From: an uncultured Pelagibacteraceae bacterium
GTDB taxonomy: Bacteria; Pseudomonadota; Alphaproteobacteria; Pelagibacterales; Pelagibacteraceae
Length of the DNA stretch: 64,000 bases
Direction: 5' to 3'
NCBI GenBank assembly: GCA_902591755.1
Contig: CACJBX010000001.1
Coordinates: 35,001-99,000, forward strand
Of the stretch, positions 1 through 10,067 are shown in pieces. Both the position numbers and the translations under genes were made by a program. Under the pieces are notes generated by a model, which was not told the DNA's origin, searched no databases, and was given only the letters and a program-made list of their open reading frames with translations. Numbering within the stretch: the first letter of the stretch is position 1; every line of letters starts with the position of its first letter.

Positions 1-1312
<1,312 letters not shown>

Positions 1313-1367
1313 AAAAACGGCGCACACTAGCTTCTATATAAATCTAAGAATAAATTTATATAATGTT

Positions 1368-1412
1368 GAAGTGTGTACGACAAATTTTGGTAACCTTAAC
1401 CGTCCACACTTC
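1368..1412 (-). repeat. Inverted repeat in rRNA leader
   Basis: GAAGTGTGTACG at 1368-1379 can pair with CGTCCACACTTC at 1401-1412 over 12 positions with one mismatch and a 21-nt loop. It lies 56-100 nt upstream of mature 16S within the presumed leader. It could be a leader fold involved in processing or assembly; the usual 16S processing stem pairs with sequence 3' of 16S, which is outside the window. Confidence 0.5.
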
Positions 1413-1523
1413 TCTTCTTAATATCTTACTTTTTAAATAGCTAATTAGGTATAACCCTAATAAATAACAATTTTCATTGTTTGGAGAGATTGCTTATAGT
1501 ACAAATCATCAGTAAATCAAGGT

Positions 1524-1554
1524 ATTATCAAAGAAAATGATACAAAAAAGTCAA
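1524..1554 (-). promoter_or_regulatory. Candidate rRNA operon promoter
   Basis: On the minus strand a TTGACT hexamer (1549-1554) is followed by GATAAT (1524-1529) with a 19-bp gap, or TGATAA with 18 bp. This resembles -35 and -10 boxes and would give a leader of about 210 nt before 16S. The long spacer is a weakness, so the call rests on hexamer match and location. Confidence 0.4.
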
Positions 1555-1611
1555 TAAAAACCTTCACTTTTTGAGCTGGTTTTTTTTCAGACAATAAACT
1601 ATAGAAATCTC

Positions 1612-2919
1612 ATGAAATTTATTCAACTCAAGGTTACATCATTCATCAGGCGTAATACCGAGGTATTTCTCCTAATTCTCTTGCTGGTAATTTCTTCGCT
1701 GATAATTCAAATTTATAATTCCCAAAGTAAAAAAGTAGATAATGAATACATAAAGATTTTAAGAAACACTTACTTTAAAAAAACAGTAAATCACATTTTT
1801 TTTAATTTAACACCTAGATATGAACAAATAGATTATTCTGTAAAAAGTGGACAAACACTTAAAGACATTCTTAAAGAATTTTCAGTAAAAGATGAAGAGA
1901 TAAAAAAAATATTTGGGATTTTAAAAAAAAGTGAAACTAACAAAATTAGATCTAAACAAACTTTAAACATTATACTGGATAATACTGACAAAAATAACAA
2001 AAAAATATTGAGTCTTTTAATACCTATTTCAAAAACGAAAAAAATACAAATAGTAAAAAATTTAGAGACGGGACAACTTAAGAAAGAAGAAATTGTAACT
2101 AATCTTACGAAAAGACTTGTTTTGAAAGAAGGCGTAATAAAGTCGAGTCTATATAATTCGGCTACAAAACAGGATATTAATCCTAATGTTATAATAGAAT
2201 TTGCAAGACTCTATGGTTTTCAAGTAGATTTTCAAAGAGATATAAGAAAAAATGACTCCTATCAAATTATCTATGAAACATTTATAGACGAAAATAATGA
2301 AATATTTAGCACTGGAGAAATAATTTATGCTAACTTAGTTATGAGAGGGCAGACTAACCAATTATATTTTTACCCAGACAAAAAATTTTTTGGACACTAT
2401 GATGAAAATGGTAAGAGCATTAAAAAGGCTTTAATGAAAACTCCAATAAATGGAGCTAGGTTATCGTCTCCATTTGGAATGAGAAAACATCCTATTCTTG
2501 GTTTCAATAAGATGCACCGAGGTACTGATTTCGCTGCACCTTTAGGCACACCGATTATGGCATCAGGTGATGGTATTATTATAAAAGCAGGTTGGTGTGG
2601 TGGTGGTGGTAATTGCGTAAAGATAAAACATAACACAACTTATCAAACAATTTATGCACATATGTCTAAGTTTTCAAATCTCGCGATTCCTGGATCAAGA
2701 GTGAAACAAGGACAAATTATTGGTTATGTCGGGTCAACTGGAATGTCTACAGGTCCACATTTACATTATGAAGTAATTGAAAATGGAAAAAAAATAAATT
2801 CACAAACATTAAAGTTGCCTCCAGGAAAATCTCTTAAAGGGCCTGTGAGAGAAGATTTTGAAATTGTCAGAATTAAAACAGATGTGCTTAAGTCAGATCT
2901 GATAATTAAAATTAATTAA
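1612..2919 (+). CDS. M23-family murein endopeptidase, membrane anchored
   Basis: Likely a zinc-dependent D,D-endopeptidase that cuts peptidoglycan cross-links in the periplasm during wall growth. Residues about 17-36 form one N-terminal membrane segment. The middle (about 60-240) resembles the OapA/LysM-like region of MepM-type proteins, and the C-terminal third is a LytM/M23 domain. Visible zinc ligands are H302 and D306 (HRGTD) and H385 of the HLHYE motif (383-387). At 435 aa it has the size of MepM/YebA-like enzymes. It is transcribed away from the rRNA operon and ends 6 nt before the convergent DUF4167 gene. The exact bond cut is inferred from the family. Confidence 0.88.
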   Translation: MKFIQLKVTSFIRRNTEVFLLILLLVISSLIIQIYNSQSKKVDNEYIKILRNTYFKKTVNHIFFNLTPRYEQIDYSVKSGQTLKDILKEFSVKDEEIKKIFGILKKSETNKIRSKQTLNIILDNTDKNNKKILSLLIPISKTKKIQIVKNLETGQLKKEEIVTNLTKRLVLKEGVIKSSLYNSATKQDINPNVIIEFARLYGFQVDFQRDIRKNDSYQIIYETFIDENNEIFSTGEIIYANLVMRGQTNQLYFYPDKKFFGHYDENGKSIKKALMKTPINGARLSSPFGMRKHPILGFNKMHRGTDFAAPLGTPIMASGDGIIIKAGWCGGGGNCVKIKHNTTYQTIYAHMSKFSNLAIPGSRVKQGQIIGYVGSTGMSTGPHLHYEVIENGKKINSQTLKLPPGKSLKGPVREDFEIVRIKTDVLKSDLIIKIN

Positions 2920-2925
2920 TATTTT

Positions 2926-3222
2926 TTAGGAAATATCTTTTTCTTTTTGCTCTAATGAAACTCTTAAAAAATGATCAGCATACTGAAAATAATTTTCTGA
3001 TAATATTTTATCTCCATTAGATAGAGCTTCCCTGGCAAGATCATTGTATTTTGAAATTAATTTTTGAACATTTCCGTTGCTTCTATTTATTTTTCTTCTG
3101 AAAGAGTTATCATTGTTAGCAAAATTACCATTTAATCTATCTACATCAGAACTTCTTTTAAATGATCTGTCAGAGTGATTTCTTCCCCTATTTCTTTTTA
3201 AATTATTTTTAAATTGTCTCAT
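2926..3222 (-). CDS. DUF4167 domain protein
   Basis: A 98-residue, strongly basic protein. The N-terminal half is rich in Arg, Asn and Ser, as in low-complexity RNA-binding tails. The C-terminal half (about 50-95) has the helical pattern of DUF4167, with the run KYNDLAREALSNGD and a following YFQYADHF segment. In Alphaproteobacteria DUF4167 commonly sits next to prmC and prfA, as here, 7 nt downstream of prmC. The neighbours and the basic tail suggest a link to translation or RNA, but no function is established that I know of. Confidence 0.8.
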   Translation of the reverse strand: MRQFKNNLKRNRGRNHSDRSFKRSSDVDRLNGNFANNDNSFRRKINRSNGNVQKLISKYNDLAREALSNGDKILSENYFQYADHFLRVSLEQKEKDIS

Positions 3223-3229
3223 CTATTTT

Positions 3230-4069
3230 TTAATTTATTTTTGTAGATACTATACATCTGATATTTTTTCCATAGTCTTTGATAATTTTATTTATAAAAA
3301 AGTTTTTTTCCTGTAAGAATTTAGTCACTCTGTATTTTTGATCGTATCCTATTTCAAGGATAAGTTTACCGTTTGTTTTTAATAAATTTTTTGATTTTGA
3401 AATAACTTTTTTAATTACTTCTAAACCATCTAATCCACCATCTAAAGCAATTTTTGGTTCATAAACAATTGAGCCCAAATATTTTATTTTGTGTTTATTA
3501 ATATATGGAGGATTGCTAATTATTAAATCATATTTATCGTTGCAAAAATTGTCAACATCTCTTTTATAAAATTTAATTCTATCTGATAATTGATGTAAAT
3601 TTGCATTTATTTTTGCTAATTTTAGAGCATTTTTTGATAAATCTATTGCATCAAATTTACAATATGGTCTCTCTTTTAATATAGATATAGATAAGCATCC
3701 TGAGCCAACCCCCACATCAAGTATTCTTTTAGACTGATCTTTTTTAATAAATCTTAGGGTCTGCTCCACCAAATGTTCTGAATCAGGACGTGGAATTAGC
3801 ACATCTTTAACTGTAACGAACTTGTCTTTCCAAAAATATTTATTATTTGTTATATAGGCTATTGGTTCTTTTTTTTTTCTTCTATTAATTAAATTTAAAT
3901 ACTTTTCTCTTTCTTCTTCTTTTATCCCTTTATCTAAATTAAGAAGAACCTCTTCTCTTGAAATATTAAGGGTTTGAGACATTAAAATTTCACAATCGAG
4001 TTTATACGAAAATATATTATTTCCTTTAAGTATCTCGTAGCCATCTTTTAAATTGTCTTTTATTTTCAT
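3230..4069 (-). CDS. prmC: Release factor glutamine methyltransferase PrmC (HemK)
   Basis: Transfers a methyl group from S-adenosylmethionine to the glutamine of the GGQ motif in release factors, raising termination efficiency. The N-terminal helical domain is followed by a Rossmann methyltransferase with the SAM loop DVGVGSG (118-124) and the diagnostic NPPY motif (186-189) that positions the substrate glutamine. The length, 279 aa, is typical. Its start overlaps the stop of prfA by 4 bases (ATGA), so enzyme and substrate are made from one message. Confidence 0.95.
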   Translation of the reverse strand: MKIKDNLKDGYEILKGNNIFSYKLDCEILMSQTLNISREEVLLNLDKGIKEEEREKYLNLINRRKKKEPIAYITNNKYFWKDKFVTVKDVLIPRPDSEHLVEQTLRFIKKDQSKRILDVGVGSGCLSISILKERPYCKFDAIDLSKNALKLAKINANLHQLSDRIKFYKRDVDNFCNDKYDLIISNPPYINKHKIKYLGSIVYEPKIALDGGLDGLEVIKKVISKSKNLLKTNGKLILEIGYDQKYRVTKFLQEKNFFINKIIKDYGKNIRCIVSTKIN

Positions 4070-5139
4070 AAAATTTTTTTTAATTCTTCCTCCTGGGCTT
4101 GTAGGCTCAAATTATCAATCATTTCATCAAAAATTTCTCCTTCCATAAATTCATCTAGTTTATGCAAAGTTAGATTGATTCTGTGATCTGTGACTCTACC
4201 TTGAGGAAAATTATATGTTCTTATTCTTTCAGATCTATCACCTGATCCAATTTTACTTTTTCGATCTTTTGCTCTTTCCTCATCTCTCTTATTTCTCTCA
4301 AACTCATATATTCTCGATCTTAAAATTTTAAGTCCCTTTTCCTTGTTTCTAATTTGAGATTTTTCATCTTGTTGGCTAACAACAATTCCTGTTGGAATGT
4401 GAGTGATTCTAACAGCTGAGTCTGTAGTATTGACACTTTGTCCTCCAGGACCGCTACTTCTAAACACATCAATTCTCAAATCTTTTTCTTCAATCTTTAT
4501 ATCAACCTCTTCTGCCTCAGGTAATACTGCAACTGTTGCAGCAGACGTATGGACTCTTCCTTGTGTTTCAGTGTCAGGAACACGCTGAACTCTATGAACA
4601 CCACTTTCGTATTTAAGGGAAGAATAAATATTTCTTCCACTTATTGTAGCAATCACCTCCTTCAATCCTCCCGCATCACTTTTAGAAATGCTAATTATTT
4701 CTAGAGTCCATTTCTTTTTTTGGCTTACTTTTTCATACATTTTGAAAAGATCTGATGCAAATAAACTTGCTTCTAATCCACCTGTTCCTGCGCGTATTTC
4801 TATAATTGCATTTTTGGTATCCGCCTCATCTTTTGGTAACAAAAATAATTTAAGCTTACCTTCATTTTTATCTTTCTTAATCTCAAGCTCATTAAGTTCA
4901 ATCTTTGCTAATTCTATCATTTCTTTGTCGTTATTTTCATCACCAATAATCTTTTTAAGATCATCACTTGTTTTATCAAATGTAAGATAATCTTTCGCGT
5001 AATTAATTACTGTATTTAATTCTGAATATTCTTTTGACTTAGATGCAAATAATTTTTTTTCGATTGCCCCAGACGATAGCTCTTTTTCAAGAATCTCATG
5101 TTTTTTAATTATCTCCCTCACCTTATCAAATGGTATCAT
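4066..5139 (-). CDS. prfA: Peptide chain release factor 1
   Basis: Recognises UAA and UAG stop codons and triggers peptide release at the ribosome. The catalytic GGQ motif lies at 232-234, and a P-x-T type codon-recognition tripeptide at 188-190 marks RF1 rather than RF2. Length (357 aa) and domain order are normal. It lies between ispG, whose stop shares one base with this start, and prmC, which overlaps its end, in a compact minus-strand operon lysC-ispG-prfA-prmC-DUF4167. Confidence 0.97.
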   Translation of the reverse strand: MIPFDKVREIIKKHEILEKELSSGAIEKKLFASKSKEYSELNTVINYAKDYLTFDKTSDDLKKIIGDENNDKEMIELAKIELNELEIKKDKNEGKLKLFLLPKDEADTKNAIIEIRAGTGGLEASLFASDLFKMYEKVSQKKKWTLEIISISKSDAGGLKEVIATISGRNIYSSLKYESGVHRVQRVPDTETQGRVHTSAATVAVLPEAEEVDIKIEEKDLRIDVFRSSGPGGQSVNTTDSAVRITHIPTGIVVSQQDEKSQIRNKEKGLKILRSRIYEFERNKRDEERAKDRKSKIGSGDRSERIRTYNFPQGRVTDHRINLTLHKLDEFMEGEIFDEMIDNLSLQAQEEELKKIL

Positions 5140-6239
5140 TAAATTTTATTTTTGATTTCTTTTTCTTTTTTTTCAACTAAAGCTACAACTTTGGAAATTA
5201 TCTCATTATTTTTTAATTTTTCGTTTTGAACACCATTTAAATATAACATATTGCTATCCTTACCCCCTCCTGTGATACCAATATCAGTTGAGGCTGCTTC
5301 TCCTGGACCATTAACAACACATCCAATTATAGATAAAGTAATTGGTGTTTTAATATGAGATAACCTTTCCTCTAGTTTTTTAACTACATCAATCACTTCA
5401 AAACCTTGACGTGCACACGATGGGCATGAGATAATTTTTACTCCTCGATTTCTCAAATTTAAAGATTTTAAAATCTCATTGCCTATTTTAACTTCTTCAA
5501 TAGGATCATCTGATAAAGAAACTCTGATAGTATCACCTATTCCTTGCATTAAAAGCGAGCCTAAACCTATTGAGGTTTTAACACTGCCTGGCACAAAACT
5601 ACCTGACTCGGTTACTCCTAAGTGCAAAGGATAATTTGTTTTGTTTGAGAGAAGTTTGTAAGATGCTATTGACAAAAATACATCAGATGATTTTACACTA
5701 ACCTTAAAGTTAAAAAAATCCTCATCCTCTATAAGCTTAATATTTCTCATCGCGCTTTCTACTAAAGCATCAGGACAAGGCCCTTTATATTTTTCTAAAA
5801 TATCTTTTTCCAAAGAACCAGCATTTACTCCAATCCTTAATGCACAATCATAATCTTTAGCTGCTGCTATTACTTGTTTAATTTTTTCTTTTTGACCAAT
5901 GTTTCCTGGATTTATCCTTAAACATTTTGCGCCACTTTTAGCTGCCTCTATAGCTCTTTTGTAATGAAAATGAATATCTGCAATAATAGGAACTTTACTG
6001 CCTTTTGTTATTTCTTTTAATGAATTTGTTGACTCCTCATCAGGACATGAAACTCTTACAAGTTCGGCACCTTCCTCAGCACAATCATTGATTTGTTTAA
6101 TAGTTTCTTTAACATTGGTAGTCAAAGTATTTGTCATTGTCTGGACTGTAATTGGGTTGTCTCCGCCAATTTTTACGTCTCCAACGTTTATCTCTTTTGT
6201 TTTTTTTCTTTTTATATTTCTAAATTCTTTATAACTCAT
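5139..6239 (-). CDS. ispG: 4-hydroxy-3-methylbut-2-enyl diphosphate synthase (flavodoxin)
   Basis: Catalyses the next-to-last step of the MEP isoprenoid pathway, converting the cyclic diphosphate MEcPP to HMBPP with a [4Fe-4S] cluster. Three cluster cysteines are visible: C272 and C275 (SCPSCARQ) and C307 ([10 protein letters not shown], with the nearby Glu as the fourth ligand of the family). The N-terminal TIM barrel begins with the conserved [10 protein letters not shown] segment. At 366 aa it is the short bacterial form without the plant-type insert. Its start overlaps the lysC stop by 4 bases. Confidence 0.96.
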   Translation of the reverse strand: MSYKEFRNIKRKKTKEINVGDVKIGGDNPITVQTMTNTLTTNVKETIKQINDCAEEGAELVRVSCPDEESTNSLKEITKGSKVPIIADIHFHYKRAIEAAKSGAKCLRINPGNIGQKEKIKQVIAAAKDYDCALRIGVNAGSLEKDILEKYKGPCPDALVESAMRNIKLIEDEDFFNFKVSVKSSDVFLSIASYKLLSNKTNYPLHLGVTESGSFVPGSVKTSIGLGSLLMQGIGDTIRVSLSDDPIEEVKIGNEILKSLNLRNRGVKIISCPSCARQGFEVIDVVKKLEERLSHIKTPITLSIIGCVVNGPGEAASTDIGITGGGKDSNMLYLNGVQNEKLKNNEIISKVVALVEKKEKEIKNKI

Positions 6240-7450
6240 CTATTTAAATTAAATTCTTCATGCAATAATTCAACTGATTTTTTTAAATTTTTTCTTTGAA
6301 TTAAAACAGATATTTTTATTTCAGAAGTAGAAATAACAAGAATGTTTATCTTTTTATTTGCTAATGCCTGGAACATTCGATAAGTAACCCCTGGTGTAGT
6401 GATCATTCCAACTCCAACAATAGAAACTTTTGCAACATTTTTATCTACAATCAGCTTTTTAAATTTTATCTTTTTATTTTTAGATATTAATTTTTTAGTT
6501 TTTAAGAGGTCATCAGACTTGATGGTAAACGTTAAATCTGTTTCTTTTCCATCTGAAGAAATATTTTGAACAACCATATCAACATTTATAGAATTTTTAT
6601 ATAGTGGCTCAAATATTGCTGCAGCTACCCCTGGTCTATCTTTAACACCAAGAAGACTTACTTTAGCATCATTTTTGGTAAAAGATAAGCCTCTAATTAT
6701 GTTCACATCATTAATCTTTTTTCTTCCGACTATTTGTGTACCTGGTTTATCTATAAATGATGATTTCACTTCAATTTTTACTTTATTTAATTTTGCATCC
6801 TGTATTGAAGCTGGCTGCATTACTTTAGCGCCAAGTGAGGACATTTCTAACATCTCCTCATAAGATAAAACTTTTAATTTCTTTGCTTTTTTTGTTAAAT
6901 TTGGATCAGTTGTATAAACTCCATCAACATCAGTATAAATTATACACCTTTTGGCTTTAAAAAACTTAGCAAGCATAATTGCACTTGCATCACTGCCACC
7001 TCTTTCAAAAGTGGTAATTCGATTTTCTTTATTTATACCTTGAAAACCCGTTATTATTGGAGTGCCACCCCTTTTTAAATATTTCTTAATCTGATTTGTT
7101 TCAATTTTTAAGATTCTTGCGGAACTATAGTTACCTCTTGTAATAATAGGAATCTGCCATGACAACCAAGATCTTGATTTAAAACCTAAGTCACATAACT
7201 TTCCAGATATTAATGCACTGGCCATTTGTTCGCCAACAGATAAAAGCACATCCCTTTCAGAATTTGGAAAATTTTTAGAAATTTTTGCTGCTTTTTTAAT
7301 GAGTTCATTTGTAACACCGCTCATTGCAGAAGTTACAACAACAACTTTATATTTTTTTTTAATATACGAAATGATTATTTTAGATATTTTTGCAATTCTA
7401 TCTAATGTACCAACAGATGTTCCACCAAATTTTAAAACAATTATTTTCAT
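6236..7450 (-). CDS. lysC: Aspartate kinase
   Basis: Phosphorylates aspartate as the first step toward lysine/DAP, threonine and methionine. The N-terminal amino-acid kinase domain starts with KFGGTSVG (7-14); the substrate segment with [10 protein letters not shown] lies near 150-160. Two ACT domains (about 265-400) are the usual site of feedback control by lysine or threonine. Length (404 aa) fits the monofunctional class. It is the first gene of the minus-strand operon running into ispG and prfA, a pairing of unrelated pathways that probably reflects genome compaction. Confidence 0.95.
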   Translation of the reverse strand: MKIIVLKFGGTSVGTLDRIAKISKIIISYIKKKYKVVVVTSAMSGVTNELIKKAAKISKNFPNSERDVLLSVGEQMASALISGKLCDLGFKSRSWLSWQIPIITRGNYSSARILKIETNQIKKYLKRGGTPIITGFQGINKENRITTFERGGSDASAIMLAKFFKAKRCIIYTDVDGVYTTDPNLTKKAKKLKVLSYEEMLEMSSLGAKVMQPASIQDAKLNKVKIEVKSSFIDKPGTQIVGRKKINDVNIIRGLSFTKNDAKVSLLGVKDRPGVAAAIFEPLYKNSINVDMVVQNISSDGKETDLTFTIKSDDLLKTKKLISKNKKIKFKKLIVDKNVAKVSIVGVGMITTPGVTYRMFQALANKKINILVISTSEIKISVLIQRKNLKKSVELLHEEFNLNR

Positions 7451-7515
7451 TGATATTTTATATTTAAATTTTTATATTTAGATAAAATACATCTTATTTG
7501 TAAAGTCAACAACCA

Positions 7516-8244
7516 ATGAAAAAAGATACTATTAATAAAAAGGAAATTGATAAGTTTTCAAAATTAGCTGATGAGTGGTGGGATCCTGAGGGTAAATTTA
7601 AACCATTGCATAATTTTAATCCAGTCAGAATTAAATATATTAAAGATACGATTACAAAAAAATTTGGGAATAAATCAGGAAATTTACCTCTAAAAGATAT
7701 CAAAATATTGGATATTGGATGTGGCGGAGGTCTTTTAAGTGAACCTCTTTCAAGACTGGGTGCAACAGTTACAGGTATAGATGCCTCAGATAGAAATATT
7801 AAAATTGCTAAAATGCATTTAGAAAAAAGTAAATTAAATATTGATTATTATTGTTCATCTCCAGAAAAATTTGTTGTAAAAGAAAAATTCGATGTAGTTT
7901 TAAATATGGAGATTGTTGAACACGTAGAAAATGTTGATTTTTTTTTATTAAAAAGCTCAGAGCTTTTAAGGAAAAATGGTCTAATGTTTATTGCAACTTT
8001 GAATAAAACATTAAAGTCTTATGTTTTTGCAATAATAGGTGCTGAATATATTTTAAAGTGGTTGCCGATAGGTACTCATGATTGGAATAAATTTTTAAAA
8101 CCTAACGATTTGATCAGTATTTGTGAAAAAAATTCACTAAATTTGAATAACTTGATTGGTGTAAAGTTTGATATTCTTAAAAATGAATGGATTGTATCTG
8201 AAGACAGCTCTGTAAATTATCTTGCACAATTTTCTAAGACTTAA
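7516..8244 (+). CDS. ubiG: Ubiquinone biosynthesis O-methyltransferase
   Basis: Carries out the two O-methylations of the ubiquinone head group using SAM. The SAM-binding loop DIGCGGG is at 66-72, and the ADEWWDPEGKFKPLH segment near residues 18-32 is characteristic of UbiG/COQ3. The 242-aa length is normal. The promoter lies in the 65-bp AT-rich gap shared with divergent lysC. The 3' end overlaps the convergent DUF1178 gene by 4 bases. Confidence 0.95.
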   Translation: MKKDTINKKEIDKFSKLADEWWDPEGKFKPLHNFNPVRIKYIKDTITKKFGNKSGNLPLKDIKILDIGCGGGLLSEPLSRLGATVTGIDASDRNIKIAKMHLEKSKLNIDYYCSSPEKFVVKEKFDVVLNMEIVEHVENVDFFLLKSSELLRKNGLMFIATLNKTLKSYVFAIIGAEYILKWLPIGTHDWNKFLKPNDLISICEKNSLNLNNLIGVKFDILKNEWIVSEDSSVNYLAQFSKT

Positions 8245-8663
8245 TTTTCTTTATCCTCAATCCAAGGAAACTCCTCAGTTTTAATGCCTTCTTGTTTGAG
8301 GTCCTCTATTTCCTCTCGTGAAGCTTTTCCATAAATTGCTTTGTTTTTCTTTTTTGGATCATAATGTATTGACCTTGCTTCATGAGCAAAGTTGTTTCCT
8401 ACGTATTTAAAGTTATCTTTTATAAACTTTTTAAATTCTCTTAGTTTTGACTTGATCTCCTTGATTTTATTTATATCTTTTCTGTTAAAACCAGGATTGT
8501 TTAATACATTTGGTGCCATAAGAGTTTTTTCTATTTTTTTAGAGTCGCAAAAATGGCAATTTAAATATTTTTTGTTCTTTAATTTTTCATATTCCTTAGA
8601 ATTGGAAAACCAACTATCAAAGATGTTGTTACAATCTTTACAAATAAGTTTATATTTTATCAT
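8241..8663 (-). CDS. DUF1178 family protein
   Basis: A 140-residue protein with two CxxC pairs near the N-terminus (C8/C11 and C36/C39), forming a probable small zinc ribbon, followed by a charged helical region ending in an EEFPW segment. This layout matches DUF1178, a family common in Alphaproteobacteria with no defined function. It stands alone on the minus strand, tail to tail with ubiG. Confidence 0.85.
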   Translation of the reverse strand: MIKYKLICKDCNNIFDSWFSNSKEYEKLKNKKYLNCHFCDSKKIEKTLMAPNVLNNPGFNRKDINKIKEIKSKLREFKKFIKDNFKYVGNNFAHEARSIHYDPKKKNKAIYGKASREEIEDLKQEGIKTEEFPWIEDKEN

Positions 8664-8700
8664 GTGATTTAAATAATAAGTATTTATTTTTTTTCAACCT

Positions 8701-10002
8701 TTAACTTCTATAATCCGAATTAATGGATATGTACTTTTGAGTAAAATCCATAGTGTAACAAGTAAAACTTTTGTTACCGTTATTAATCTCTATTGTGATT
8801 TCTAAGTTGTCTTGCTTCATATAATCCGCAACATCTTTTTCAATATAATTTTTATTTAGCTGTCCTTTTTCCAAAATTTTATAATCTCCTATAAATAAAT
8901 TTACTCGATCAATTTCAAACTCTACTCCTGCTTTTCCTGCAGCCATTAATATTCTCCCCCAATTTGGGTCCTCTCCTGAAATAGCTGTTTTTACTAATGG
9001 TGAATTAGCAATCGAAAATGATATTTTTTTTGCATCACTTTCGCATGAACACTTCAAAGTATTAATTTTTATAAATTTTGAGGCACCTTCGCCATCACTC
9101 ACAACTCTTTTTGCTAGATTTAATAAAACATTATTAAGAGCTAAATCAAAATCTTTAAGTTTAATATCATTTATGTTATTAACAGATTTGTTTTTTGCCT
9201 TTCCTGTTGAAAAGATCGTTACCATATCATTTGTACTTGTATCACCATCACAACTAATTGCATTAAAAGTGTTTTGTATATTTTTTTTCAAAACCTTTTT
9301 TAATATATTTGAAGAGAGATCTGCATCAGTAAAAATATAAGCTAAGGTTGTTCCCATATTTGGAAAAATCATACCAGATCCTTTTGCAAGACCATAAATT
9401 TTGACTTTTGTATTTCCAATATTACATTCTTCCATAGAAAGTTTTGGTTTTAAATCTGTCGTTAAAATGCCCATAGCAGCCTTTATCCATAAATATTTAT
9501 TTTGAGTGTACTTTATCTTGTCCACCAAGTTTTTAATGGAAGACTTAACTTTTTCTTTTGGGAAGACCTCTCCTATTGTGCCAGTGCAACCAAACAAAAC
9601 TTCGTTTGTTTTAATTTTTTTTGGATGATCTTCATCTTCTTTTTGTTTCTTTGTTAAATTTGTTGCTATCTCCTCAGAAATTTCTGCAAGGGCTTCATAC
9701 CCTTTTTTTCCTGTAAGCGCGTTAGCGTTTCTTGTATTTATTAATAGGGCACGAATCTTTTTTGTTTTTATTTTCTTATTCCATTTTATGTTTTCAGAAA
9801 CTACCTGGGACTGGGTGTAAACTGATGCATGTTCAGCTCCATGTCTAAAATAAAAAAGGACTAAGTCATCTCTATCATTATTATATAAATTAGCTGAAGT
9901 CGTAGATACTGATACACCATCAATATGGTCTAAGTCCTGGAAGTCAGCCATTTTTGACTTTTCTTTTTTAGATAACAAAAAATTGCTTAAATTAAGGGGC
10001 AT
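8701..10002 (-). CDS. argJ: Glutamate N-acetyltransferase / acetylglutamate synthase
   Basis: Moves the acetyl group from N-acetylornithine to glutamate, and in many species also makes N-acetylglutamate from acetyl-CoA, closing the cyclic arginine pathway. The precursor self-cleaves before a catalytic threonine, seen here as T218 in NMGTTLA (canonical NMATMLA). The 433-aa length and the terminal HGAEHASVYTQSQVV and EDPNWGRI segments fit. Other arginine genes in the window (argF, argD, argB) are not linked to it. It is divergent from secA. Confidence 0.93.
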   Translation of the reverse strand: MPLNLSNFLLSKKEKSKMADFQDLDHIDGVSVSTTSANLYNNDRDDLVLFYFRHGAEHASVYTQSQVVSENIKWNKKIKTKKIRALLINTRNANALTGKKGYEALAEISEEIATNLTKKQKEDEDHPKKIKTNEVLFGCTGTIGEVFPKEKVKSSIKNLVDKIKYTQNKYLWIKAAMGILTTDLKPKLSMEECNIGNTKVKIYGLAKGSGMIFPNMGTTLAYIFTDADLSSNILKKVLKKNIQNTFNAISCDGDTSTNDMVTIFSTGKAKNKSVNNINDIKLKDFDLALNNVLLNLAKRVVSDGEGASKFIKINTLKCSCESDAKKISFSIANSPLVKTAISGEDPNWGRILMAAGKAGVEFEIDRVNLFIGDYKILEKGQLNKNYIEKDVADYMKQDNLEITIEINNGNKSFTCYTMDFTQKYISINSDYRS

Positions 10003-10067
10003 ACTATTTAAAAAAATTAATTAATAACTATATAATCGATTAATAATTAATTATATATCAAAAATAA
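10003..10067. promoter_or_regulatory. Divergent argJ/secA promoter region
   Basis: This 65-bp spacer is almost pure A and T. A TATAAT at 10031-10036 lies 31 bases upstream of the secA start and could be its -10 box; I see no good -35 at the right distance. It is the only place for the argJ and secA promoters. Confidence 0.35.

Larger units (their letters stand above)
1313..1611. other. Intergenic region: rRNA leader and divergent promoters
   Basis: About 300 bases without a gene separate the 16S 5' end (minus strand) from the M23 peptidase start (plus strand). The segment holds the transcribed leader of the rRNA operon, with an imperfect 12-bp inverted repeat (1368-1379 with 1401-1412, one mismatch) and a small hairpin (TTAGG/CCTAA, about 1445-1460). 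A candidate sigma-70 promoter lies at 1524-1554. I see no open reading frame or tRNA. Confidence 0.6.

Noticed and set aside
1445-1460. Small palindrome TTAGG/CCTAA as a transcription terminator
   Set aside because: Stem is only 5 bp without a T-run in either direction; treated as leader structure at most.
4403-4990. Plus-strand open frames opposite prfA
   Set aside because: Antisense shadows with low-complexity Ser/Leu composition; the minus-strand gene is unambiguous.
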